Origin: UBA5336 sp038745855
GTDB lineage: Bacteria; Pseudomonadota; Alphaproteobacteria; Caulobacterales; Hyphomonadaceae
Direction of reading: 5' to 3'
Assembly (NCBI GenBank): GCA_038745855.1
Contig: JBCDLC010000030.1
Coordinates: 1-40,667 of the forward strand
Length of the DNA stretch: 40,667 nucleotides
This document shows positions 15,736 through 22,805 of this stretch, in pieces. A program made the position numbers and the translations under genes. The number at the start of each line of letters is the position of its first letter. Positions within the stretch are counted from its first letter, which is position 1. The notes beneath the pieces were generated by a model that saw only the letters and a list, made by a program, of their open reading frames with translations, did not search any database and had not been told where the DNA came from.

Positions 15736-16737
15736 TCAATGCGCACCCATAGACGCCAGTGTTTCCATGCGGCTAGCAATTGTCCCACCGCCAGTTGGCA
15801 GGCGACCGAGCCACAAAAGCGACCATAGCATCACCAAAAGGGATGGGAGCGCCCAAAACATGAGGAAACCGAAGACACCGGTCATCACGGCTTGCTGGCG
15901 TTGGCTAACCTCAGTGATGTCAATGTTGGGGAAATGACGTCGCCAGCGGGCACCAACCTCGCGTCGGTCCTCTCTTAGCCCCCTCGCGCTCGTATCATCA
16001 AGAAACTCACCAAAGACTACGGTCATCGACGTTGCCCCACGCGCCTCTGAGGCAAGCGAGCGGTCAAAACGTTCACGTTGGGTCGGACTGAGCATGAGCC
16101 CGGCGCGCTGGAGCGCGGCTGTCACCGCCTGCGGCTCAGACACGAGACGCGCTGCGGATTTGACACCTGCCTTGCCTGTCTGTCTCGCTCGCACCTCGTC
16201 TTCGACCATGCTCAGGAAGATATCCCTGGCGAGTGTTTTATAAACGGACTGGCGATTGGCATCGACCGCCATCTGGCGGCGTTCAATGCCGACGGCCTGG
16301 CGCCTATCGAGGTCAAGAGCGAACGTGTAGTCCTGCGCTCCGGACGCAGCAAACATCGAAAAGCCGATCATTCCCGCGCAGATCGGGGCCAGCGCAAGAC
16401 CCGCCCAGAAGGGGGACCGCTGGGCATCTCGGAGACGGCGCAGGTGAAGGACGAAAGACAAAAGCGCCGTGAGTAGCACTGTCATCAGGAACAGGCCTCC
16501 AAACCCGCCATCTCGATCATCCTCTTCACTGATGCTGGGGTCAGCGGCTGCGAGGATCATGACCATCGCGAGGGGGATCACAAAGGCCAGCACTCTGGCG
16601 AAGAAAAGAAGAGTCCAGGCGCGCGTGAAATGTAGCCTCGGGGTCACGCCAAACGGGCTTAAAAAGGTGGGCAACCACCGTTGGGTAGCAGGATCGTCTT
16701 CCTGGCTGAAATGCCAGTTTGACATGTCGGTTGGCAT
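15736..16737 (-). CDS. Membrane protein with a DUF805-like core
   Basis: The 333-residue protein starts MPTDMSNWHFSQEDD. Two membrane segments near 45-63 and 80-97 are followed by HLRRLRDAQRSPFWAGLAL, which resembles the RRLHD-GRS-W motif of DUF805 membrane proteins. A third segment follows (about 110-130). Then comes a charged, probably cytoplasmic or periplasmic region of about 150 residues (LARDIFLSMVEDEVRARQ ... RWRRHFPNIDITEVSQ), and a final membrane hairpin (GVFGFLMFWALPSLLVMLW). Function unknown. The start at 16737 has AAGGGAAG eight bases upstream; a second ATG at 16725 is possible. It is followed 38 bases later by the methyltransferase gene. Confidence 0.75.
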   Translation of the reverse strand: MPTDMSNWHFSQEDDPATQRWLPTFLSPFGVTPRLHFTRAWTLLFFARVLAFVIPLAMVMILAAADPSISEEDDRDGGFGGLFLMTVLLTALLSFVLHLRRLRDAQRSPFWAGLALAPICAGMIGFSMFAASGAQDYTFALDLDRRQAVGIERRQMAVDANRQSVYKTLARDIFLSMVEDEVRARQTGKAGVKSAARLVSEPQAVTAALQRAGLMLSPTQRERFDRSLASEARGATSMTVVFGEFLDDTSARGLREDRREVGARWRRHFPNIDITEVSQRQQAVMTGVFGFLMFWALPSLLVMLWSLLWLGRLPTGGGTIASRMETLASMGAH

Positions 16738-17012
16738 GGGTTGGCTTCCCTTCTCATCGGTTCCTGTGACGGCGCTTGGGGCCTGAAGCGAGGAATACTT
16801 TGCCTGTGATCGATTTGCGTCTATGACACGTATTAATGGTTATAACAGGCCGGCGCACACGCAGGCCGACACATGGGGTGCTGAATGAAAGGGACAGTAC
16901 CGCCATCCCAGTTTGCAACCGTCACTGCGACTACTTATTATAGCAGAGAGGGCTCGCAACGCCCACACTATAGGGGCGCAGGCACATCTTATGGATCGGG
17001 AGACGAGAAACG

Positions 17013-17837
17013 ATGTCATCCAAAGAACTGAAATTCACCCTGGCAGCAACGGTTTGCGCATTCGCGTTGGTAGCTTGCGGCGGCGGTAGTGAACCACCAG
17101 CGCCGGCGGCAGATACAGAAACGACCGATGTGGCCGCGGCAGCGGAAGGCGCAGCCGCCGCTGCTGAAGAGGCTTCCGAAGCTGCCGAGACCGCAGCTTC
17201 GGAGGCCGCTGACACGGTTGAAGTGGCTGCTGAAGAGGTCACTGAGGCCGCTGAAGATGTGGTTGAAGGCACCGAGGATGCGGCCGCCGCAGCGGGTGAG
17301 AGTCTCGAAGCCGCTGCTGAAGACGCTGGAGCTGCGGTGACCGAAGCCGCTGCACCGGCTGAACCAGCGGAAGAAGCCGGCGAAGAGGCACCCGCCGAAG
17401 AAGCGGCCGCTGCAACCGATGGCGATGGGCCGAAAACCATCGAAATCCAGATGCTGAACGTCAACCCGGACAACCGGCGTGAGCGTCAGGTTTTCCTGCC
17501 AAAGGTTACAGAGGTGAATGTTGGTGACACAGTCACGTGGGTGCCAACCGACTTGTCTCACCAGTCCGCATCGATCGACGGCATGATCCCTGAAGGCGCT
17601 GCCGAATGGAATAGCCAGATCAACAAGCCGATCTCCTACACATTCGAAAAGCCTGGCGTTTACGGCTACCAGTGCGTTCCACACTACGCTGCCGGAATGG
17701 TTGGTCTCGTCGTCGTGAAGGGCGAAGGCAAGCTCGACAATCTGGAAGCGGCAAAAAGCGTTCGCCAACCTGGCCTGGCCGGGCGCGTCTTCCCTCAGCT
17801 CTTTGAAGAAGCCGAGGCAGCTGGATACCTGAATTAG
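17013..17837 (+). CDS. Pseudoazurin-like cupredoxin lipoprotein
   Basis: This is a type 1 copper electron-transfer protein tethered to the envelope. The 274-residue product has a lipoprotein signal peptide with lipobox LVAC (Cys22). About 110 residues of low-complexity Ala/Glu/Thr linker follow (AAEEASEAAETAASEAA). The cupredoxin domain runs from about 140 to 240. The copper ligands are present: His183 (LSHQS), then Cys221, His224 and Met229 in CVPHYAAGM, the exact spacing of pseudoazurin. A C-terminal tail of about 35 residues follows. The start at 17013 has GGGAGACG upstream. The partner is unknown; its place beside hutX and iron genes suggests a redox role in envelope iron or heme handling, but this is inference. 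Confidence 0.87.
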   Translation: MSSKELKFTLAATVCAFALVACGGGSEPPAPAADTETTDVAAAAEGAAAAAEEASEAAETAASEAADTVEVAAEEVTEAAEDVVEGTEDAAAAAGESLEAAAEDAGAAVTEAAAPAEPAEEAGEEAPAEEAAAATDGDGPKTIEIQMLNVNPDNRRERQVFLPKVTEVNVGDTVTWVPTDLSHQSASIDGMIPEGAAEWNSQINKPISYTFEKPGVYGYQCVPHYAAGMVGLVVVKGEGKLDNLEAAKSVRQPGLAGRVFPQLFEEAEAAGYLN

Positions 17838-17849
17838 GTTTCTCAGGTT

Positions 17850-17872
17850 GGCGCCCCGTGATCTGGGGCGCC
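17850..17872 (+). terminator. Perfect hairpin after the pseudoazurin gene
   Basis: GGCGCCCC (17850-17857) and GGGGCGCC (17865-17872) form a perfect 8-pair stem with a 7-base loop, 12 bases after the stop at 17837. No T-run follows. It may end most pseudoazurin transcripts or stabilise their 3' ends while letting some continue into hutX. Confidence 0.5.
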
Positions 17873-17884
17873 GGCCATCTTCCC

Positions 17885-18391
17885 ATGGTCACGAGCACAG
17901 ACATATCCCTTGGCGACCGCTTGAAGACCTTCGACGGGTTTCTCGAGCGCCTGGCCCGTGAGGAGGGGATGTCCACGTTCGCACTCGTAGGGCACCTGCC
18001 GGAGAGCGGGTGCCAAGTCGTACCTGGCGCTCGCATGCAGGAGATACTGCATGACGTTGCGGACTGGGGCGCGGTTCTGTTCATCACTGAAGGCAACGGG
18101 GTGATCACGGGCACTTCGGCGGTGCTGCCGAAAATCTTCCTACACGACGGCTATTATCACTTCTTTGGAGAGAGTGGGTTTGGCGGTCACATCGCCGAGC
18201 ATGGCGTGCAGAACATCGCCTTTATCGACCGTCCGTTCCAGGGACGAAGATCCTTGTCCATCCATTTCTACGACCCTGTGGGTGAGCCGATGTTCAAGGT
18301 CTTTCTGTCCCGGGAACTGAATGGCGACATGAAGGCGGACCAGATAGACCGGTATTTCGCGTTGAAAGCCCGTTTGATGGATGAGGTGTGA
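17885..18391 (+). CDS. hutX: HutX-like cytosolic heme carrier
   Basis: HutX-family proteins bind heme in the cytoplasm and hand it to a HutZ/HugZ-type oxygenase. The 168-residue product shows the family course: ALVGHLPESGCQVVPGARMQ near the start, then FLHDGYYHFFGESGFGGHIA, and the best-conserved block AFIDRPFQGRRSLSIHF, followed by MFKVFLSREL. I chose ATG 17885 (MVTSTDISLG) because the earlier GTG at 17858 lies in the loop of a strong hairpin; neither start has a good Shine-Dalgarno. It sits 47 bases after the pseudoazurin gene and may be cotranscribed with it. A hugZ gene 3 kb away offers a natural partner. Confidence 0.8.
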   Translation: MVTSTDISLGDRLKTFDGFLERLAREEGMSTFALVGHLPESGCQVVPGARMQEILHDVADWGAVLFITEGNGVITGTSAVLPKIFLHDGYYHFFGESGFGGHIAEHGVQNIAFIDRPFQGRRSLSIHFYDPVGEPMFKVFLSRELNGDMKADQIDRYFALKARLMDEV

Positions 18392-18407
18392 GATTGGCCG
18401 TTTGAGC

Positions 18408-18442
18408 CTCGCCTGATCTCTCAGGGGCAGGAGATCTGCGAG
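18408..18442. terminator. Candidate bidirectional terminator
   Basis: CTCGC (18408-18412) pairs with GCGAG (18438-18442), and GATCTC (18415-18420) with GAGATC (18431-18436). A small bulge leaves 11 pairs around a 10-base loop. It lies in the 72-base gap between the convergent hutX and PiuC-like genes. There is no T-run on either side. Confidence 0.4.
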
Positions 18443-18463
18443 TCAGGTTAGCTCGCTGAGTGG

Positions 18464-19138
18464 TCAGTCGCCGAACTTTCGCATCAAGTTCGCCATTGAT
18501 TTCGACAAGTACAGCATCTCAGCCGATTGGGGATCGAGTTGCCCAGCGAGGCTGGCTTTCAGGTTTTCGAGATCGAAGAGAATTTCCCTCAAATCGCCGT
18601 CCCGGATGCTGCTCTGTACCCAGCCGACGCAGACGATGCGTTCGCCGTCTGACACGGGACAGACCCTGTGCAGGGACGTTGAGGGGTAGAGTATGAGGTC
18701 GCCGCGCGGGAGTTTGATATCCTGGGTGAGGCCAGCTTGATCGATCGAAAGTTCGCCGCCCTGGTAGCTGTCTGGGTCTGACATAAAGAGCGTGAATGAC
18801 AGATCCGTCCTTATGCGGGTGGTGCCCTCTCCCATGAACGCGTTGTCAACGTGGGTGCCGTAGCCGCCGAAGTCGCGGGTCTTGCTGACCAGCAGGTTGG
18901 AGAAACGTTTCGGGCGAGCAGCGGCCCGGAAGACGGGGTGTCGTCCGATCGCTGTCCTGAGCAGCGTGCGGAGCTTTGCGCCAGAACGCGTCGTAAGGTC
19001 AGCCTGGGTGTTGTCTTTCACGGCGGCAGCGGTGCGACCAGCCGTTTTTCGGCCGTCTTTCCAGGCAACAGCTTCGAATAGGGATGGCAAAGCGTCCAAC
19101 GTGTCCGCATCGAGGACGGAAGAAATCGTCAAAAGCAT
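18464..19138 (-). CDS. PiuC/YbiX-like Fe(II)/2-oxoglutarate hydroxylase
   Basis: The 224-residue protein is a PKHD-type hydroxylase. The iron-binding triad is visible as HVD (His96, Asp98, in GGYGTHVDNA) and His157 (STSLHRVCP), with Arg167 (GERIVC) as the 2-oxoglutarate anchor. RFSNLLVSKTRDFGGYGTH is typical of PiuC. Family members commonly sit beside TonB-dependent iron receptors and are Fur-regulated, but their substrate is not settled. The start at 19138 follows AAGGG; an open extension upstream of 144 codons runs antisense to the divergent lipoprotein gene and is rejected. A perfect Fur-box-like palindrome lies 13 bases before the start codon. Confidence 0.88.
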   Translation of the reverse strand: MLLTISSVLDADTLDALPSLFEAVAWKDGRKTAGRTAAAVKDNTQADLTTRSGAKLRTLLRTAIGRHPVFRAAARPKRFSNLLVSKTRDFGGYGTHVDNAFMGEGTTRIRTDLSFTLFMSDPDSYQGGELSIDQAGLTQDIKLPRGDLILYPSTSLHRVCPVSDGERIVCVGWVQSSIRDGDLREILFDLENLKASLAGQLDPQSAEMLYLSKSMANLMRKFGD

Positions 19139-19151
19139 GATCCATATCCCT

Positions 19152-19166
19152 TGCGAGCAGTTCGCA
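19152..19166. promoter_or_regulatory. Candidate Fur box in divergent iron promoter
   Basis: TGCGA-GCAGT-TCGCA has perfect 5-base inverted arms and is the best of three such sites in this window. It lies in the 72-base gap between the PiuC-like gene (minus) and the unknown lipoprotein gene (plus), 13 bases from the first and 44 from the second start codon. One repressor bound here would block both. Assignment to Fur is inference. Confidence 0.55.
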
Positions 19167-19210
19167 TTTGAGCCAGATAACCGTGTTGCTGGGTCGAAGG
19201 AAAGAAGAGC

Positions 19211-20080
19211 ATGGACACGAAATTCAAACGTTGGACAACGCTGGGTCTCGGCGGGGCTGTTGCGACGGGGCTCATTGCCGGCTGTTCTGGAGAGCCCGCC
19301 GAGGCGCCGGAAGAGGCAGCTGAGGCCGTTGCTGAAGCCGCTGTGGCGGAAGGCGCCGAACTCGGCGCAGTGGCCGGAGAGGGCGAAGGCGGCGAAGGCG
19401 AGGGAGAAGGTGAAGGCGGAGAGGGCGAAGGCGGCGTTTCGATCGCAGCCGCCACGTCGGATGCCATCGTCTACAACGCGGCACTCGCCATCACCGAAGC
19501 GCACATAATCGCGGCGAGAGACGCGTATGCAGCGGGCGAGACCGATGCGGCATCGGCGATGTTCGCGCACCCCGTTACAGAAGTCTTGGCCGATATGGCG
19601 CCGGTTTTCGAGACCCTCGGTGTGGAGGACTTCTCCTCGAAGCTGTCTGATGCGTCAGCGGCGATCTTCGAAGGTGAAACCGCGGAGCAGATTTCCGGCC
19701 GCGCCGATGATATTATTGCAACCCTGCGCGCGGCTGCGGAGAAATCGCCGGACGACGGCCGCTCCAGTGGGGTCGTCGCAGCCGGTGTGGCGGTGGACCA
19801 GATCGAGCGGGCCTCCGACATGTATCGTGTCGCGGCCGGCACCGATTCCTACGAGCCGTATCTCGACGGGTATGGTTTTTACAAAGCCGGACTGACAGCC
19901 TTCGAAGGCGCTGAGGCCGATATTGAGGCCGCAAATGCGGAAGCTGCAGGCGCCATTCGAACAGCACTGACGGCTTTGGAAGCGGCCTATCCGACCGTGT
20001 TGCGGCCAGAAAGTCTTGATGCGGACCAAGGCGAGTTGACAGCAGCGGCTTCGTCAGCCGTTCTGTCGATCTCCGAGTAG
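19211..20080 (+). CDS. Unknown iron-linked lipoprotein, helical domain
   Basis: The 289-residue protein has a lipoprotein signal with lipobox LIAGC (Cys25). An Ala/Glu stretch follows, then a striking Gly/Glu repeat (about 56-75, EGEGGEGEGEGEGGEGEGG). The folded part (about 80-289) is predicted helical: NAALAITEAHIIAARDAYAAG, then AMFAHPVTEVLADMAPVFETLG, and a long C-terminal helical half. Glu96, His98, His120 and Glu124 are the obvious candidate metal ligands. I do not recognise the family with certainty; the pattern recalls uncharacterised alphaproteobacterial proteins and, loosely, imelysin/EfeO-type helical bundles, but the GxHxxE imelysin motif is absent. The start at 19211 follows GGAAAGAAG. 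It shares a promoter region with the PiuC-like gene and precedes fur. Confidence 0.75.
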   Translation: MDTKFKRWTTLGLGGAVATGLIAGCSGEPAEAPEEAAEAVAEAAVAEGAELGAVAGEGEGGEGEGEGEGGEGEGGVSIAAATSDAIVYNAALAITEAHIIAARDAYAAGETDAASAMFAHPVTEVLADMAPVFETLGVEDFSSKLSDASAAIFEGETAEQISGRADDIIATLRAAAEKSPDDGRSSGVVAAGVAVDQIERASDMYRVAAGTDSYEPYLDGYGFYKAGLTAFEGAEADIEAANAEAAGAIRTALTALEAAYPTVLRPESLDADQGELTAAASSAVLSISE

Positions 20081-20103
20081 GGGGTCCTACAGCGCCCTCA
20101 ACA

Positions 20104-20132
20104 GACCGTTTCCGCCTGTGGTGGAAACGGTC
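20104..20132 (+). terminator. Hairpin after the lipoprotein gene
   Basis: GACCGTTTCC (20104-20113) and GGAAACGGTC (20123-20132) form a perfect 10-pair stem with a 9-base loop, 23 bases after the stop at 20080. It lies between convergent genes (lipoprotein and fur). A T-run is lacking, so a terminator function is likely but not certain. Confidence 0.55.
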
Positions 20133-20222
20133 GATCTGCGGTGCTTGCCAAGGCGCGTTTCGCGCTCGCGAACCGCGATCGCGCAGGCAGCCACACTCGT
20201 TTAGCGCCTTCGATTCGGCGTG

Positions 20223-20639
20223 CTAGCGTTTGGCGCTGCCATAGAGCTCGAGCCGGTGCTCTTTCAGCGTGTAGCCTAGTCGTTCGGCGATCTTGGCTTT
20301 CAGCGACTCCAACTCATCGTCCTGAAATTCGATCACAGTGCCGGTTTCGAGATCGATCAAGTGGTCATGGTGGCCCTTCTCGGCGTGCTCATAGCGGGCA
20401 CGGCCATCTCCAAAGTCGTGCCGGTCAACAAGATTCAGAGCTTCGAGCGTTTTGAGCGTTCTGTAGATCGTCGCCAAAGAGACCGTGGGATCGACGGCGC
20501 GGGCACGGTCATGGAGCTGGACTGCGTCGGGATGGTCCTTGGCATCTGCGATGAGCGTGATGACGAGGCGCCTTTGACCCGTCATGCGAAGTCCATGTGC
20601 AGCACAGCTTTCCTCGAGGGCCGAACTCGCCTGGGACAT
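20223..20639 (-). CDS. fur: Fur-family ferric uptake regulator
   Basis: This is an iron-responsive repressor. The 138-residue protein has the winged-helix domain (helix TVSLATIYRTLKTLEALNLV, about 52-71) and a C-terminal dimerisation/metal domain with the histidine cluster EKGHHDHLID (about 87-96). The two cysteines that follow in E. coli Fur are Asp96 and Thr99 here, so the structural Cys zinc site is absent, as often in alphaproteobacterial Fur. I place the start at the second ATG (20639): GGAGG lies nine bases before it but only three before the first ATG (20645). Mur (manganese) is an alternative identity; surrounding heme and iron genes favour iron. Confidence 0.9.
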   Translation of the reverse strand: MSQASSALEESCAAHGLRMTGQRRLVITLIADAKDHPDAVQLHDRARAVDPTVSLATIYRTLKTLEALNLVDRHDFGDGRARYEHAEKGHHDHLIDLETGTVIEFQDDELESLKAKIAERLGYTLKEHRLELYGSAKR

Positions 20640-20685
20640 GTGCATGATCCTCCATGTTCAACGGGCTGCACGCCGTCTCGACAGC

Positions 20686-20714
20686 ACACTATGTCTGCGT
20701 CATTCTGACACTAT
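20686..20714. promoter_or_regulatory. Direct repeats in the fur promoter region
   Basis: ACACTAT occurs at 20686-20692 and again at 20708-20714, 22 bases (two helical turns) apart, about 50-75 bases upstream of the fur start. Between them lies TGCGT-CATTC-TGACA (20696-20710), a weak match to the TGCRA-N5-TYGCA form. Autoregulation is possible but unproven. Confidence 0.3.
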
Positions 20715-20790
20715 ACCACCATAGCGGGTGACGGAAGCCCCGACTTTCGGAGGGGTTTAGCGACCGCCTCTGTGCCCAGGATTTGGGCGA

Positions 20791-22695
20791 CTATGCCTTG
20801 GGTGCGACCAGCCCCGGTCCGCCGTCAAACGGGTCGTGCTCTGCAACCCAATGCCCCGGGGCGATCTCGATGAGTTGCGGCCTGTACTGGTCGGTGAGCG
20901 GATCGTCGATGCGCTTCGATTTCATGAAACGAAGCGCTGCTCGGCTATCGAGCGGGGAGGGGAGATCACCGTCGAGCTTCGCACGCACGCGGCCGCGCTC
21001 GGCCTTCGGGTCTGGATGCGGCACGGCGGAAATCAGGGCCTGGGTATAGGGGTGCTGCGCATCTGAGTAGATGGCCTCGCGGTCGGCCAGTTCCATCACC
21101 CGCCCGAGATAAAGGACCATGACCCGGTGGCTGATTTCGCGGACGACGGACAGGTCATGACTGATGAACAGCATGGCCAGCCCGAACTCTTTCTGCAACG
21201 CGATGAGCAGGTCTACGACCTGGGCCTGAACCGAGACATCAAGGGCGGACACCGCCTCGTCGCAAACGACCAGTTTGGGGTCGACAATCATGGCGCGAGC
21301 AATGCCGACGCGCTGGTTTTGTCCACCAGACAGCTCGTGCGGATAGCGGTTGATCAGAGCGGGGTCGAGGCCAACCCTTGGGAGGATGGCGCGCACTTTC
21401 TCTTCGCGGCCCGCAGGCGTGAGGTGGCGCGCGTGCACGGTGAGCGGTTCGGCGATCGATTGGCCGATGGTCATGCGCGGGTCGAGGCTGGCGAGTGGGT
21501 CCTGGAAGACGATCTGAAGATCGCTCCGCAAATCACGAATGTCTGCGCGTTGCTTTTCTGCGAGGTTGGTACCAAGCCATGCCACCGTGCCCGCGGTGTT
21601 CGGCACCAATTGCAGCACACCCCTTGCGAGGGTGGACTTTCCGCAACCGCTTTCGCCAACGATGCCCAGTGTCTCGCCGGGCCGGAGGGTGAAGCTTACC
21701 CCATCCACCGCCTTGAGATCCCGGGTGCCTCTAAACAAGCCGAGCCAGCCCGCGCTCGGCGTGGCGACCGGAAACTGGACCTTGAGATCATCAACTTCGA
21801 GCAGGGGAGGGGTGGTTTGGTCGGGTGATGGGCCAAGACTGGTGCGGCCATGGCGGTTTGGATCGTCAATTCTCGGAACCGCATCCAGCAGCATCTTGGT
21901 GTAGTCATGTTGGGGGCTGTAGAAAATGTCATCGACAGTGCCCCGCTCGACAATCTCCCCGTGGCGCATGACGATGACCCTGTCGCACATGCGGGCGACG
22001 ACGCCCATGTCATGCGTAATCAGTGCGATGGACGTGCCGGTCTCCCGTTTGAGTTCATCCATCAGGTCGAGGACTTGGGCCTGCACGGTGACATCGAGCG
22101 CGGTGGTTGGCTCGTCTGCGAGCAGGAGTTTGGGTTCGCACAACATGGCAATCGCGATCATGATTCGCTGGCGCATGCCGCCTGAAAGCTCATGCGGAAA
22201 TTGGTCCATCCGCCTGGTAGCTTCCGGGATGCGCACGTGTTCGAGCCAATCGATACATAGCTTATTGGCTGCTTCACCCTTCAGACCCCTGTGAAGCGCG
22301 AGGCCTTCCCGCATCTGCGCACCGACCGTCATGTGGGGAGTGAGCGACGTTAGCGGGTCCTGGAAGATCATCGAGATATCGGCGCCAATGATTTCCCGCA
22401 TGCGTGCCCGGCTGGCGTTCAGCAAGTCTTCATCGCGATAGCGGACGGCGCCGGCAGTTTGGCCGTTCTCGGCGAGCAATCCCATGATCGCGAGGGCTGT
22501 CTGGCTCTTGCCAGAGCCGCTTTCTCCAACAACGCCGAGACATTCGCCTGGCGCAATGTCGAATGATGTCCCCCGAACGGCCCGGATGACGCCGTCCGGG
22601 GTGTCGAAAGAGACCGTCAGGTCGCGGACAGATAACAGGGGTGGGCCACTCCTATCGGAAGATGGCTCTGCCTCGCTCAAGGAAGTGGTCGTCAT
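20791..22695 (-). CDS. Fused two-ATPase peptide-type ABC transporter protein
   Basis: The 634-residue protein contains two complete ATPase units of the DppD/DppF (oligopeptide/nickel) class. The first has Walker A GESGSGKS, signature ELSGGMRQR and Walker B LLLADEPTTALD. The second (from about 300) has GESGCGKS, ELSGGQNQR and VVCDEAVSALD; Glu-Ala replaces the usual Glu-Pro. Each has its switch His (ITHD, ISHD). The C-terminal oligopeptide-transporter tail ends in APGHWVAEH but lacks the Cys-rich motif often seen before it. YejF-type fusions serve with two permeases and a binding protein; none lies in this window, so partners must be elsewhere. The substrate is probably a peptide, but this is unresolved. 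Confidence 0.88.
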   Translation of the reverse strand: MTTTSLSEAEPSSDRSGPPLLSVRDLTVSFDTPDGVIRAVRGTSFDIAPGECLGVVGESGSGKSQTALAIMGLLAENGQTAGAVRYRDEDLLNASRARMREIIGADISMIFQDPLTSLTPHMTVGAQMREGLALHRGLKGEAANKLCIDWLEHVRIPEATRRMDQFPHELSGGMRQRIMIAIAMLCEPKLLLADEPTTALDVTVQAQVLDLMDELKRETGTSIALITHDMGVVARMCDRVIVMRHGEIVERGTVDDIFYSPQHDYTKMLLDAVPRIDDPNRHGRTSLGPSPDQTTPPLLEVDDLKVQFPVATPSAGWLGLFRGTRDLKAVDGVSFTLRPGETLGIVGESGCGKSTLARGVLQLVPNTAGTVAWLGTNLAEKQRADIRDLRSDLQIVFQDPLASLDPRMTIGQSIAEPLTVHARHLTPAGREEKVRAILPRVGLDPALINRYPHELSGGQNQRVGIARAMIVDPKLVVCDEAVSALDVSVQAQVVDLLIALQKEFGLAMLFISHDLSVVREISHRVMVLYLGRVMELADREAIYSDAQHPYTQALISAVPHPDPKAERGRVRAKLDGDLPSPLDSRAALRFMKSKRIDDPLTDQYRPQLIEIAPGHWVAEHDPFDGGPGLVAPKA

Positions 22696-22805
22696 GACCT
22701 TGTTTGCCCTCGACTACATGCAGGCTGTCAATGGGCCTTACTGCGTTCGAGGCGCGTATTCCCCGTAACACCGTCAACATTGGCCCAGCCGGTCGGCCTT
22801 AAAGT

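Noticed and set aside
19139..19570. A 144-codon N-terminal extension of the PiuC-like gene
   Set aside because: It would run antisense through the divergent lipoprotein gene and the Fur-box candidate; the normal PiuC start with a ribosome-binding site is at 19138.
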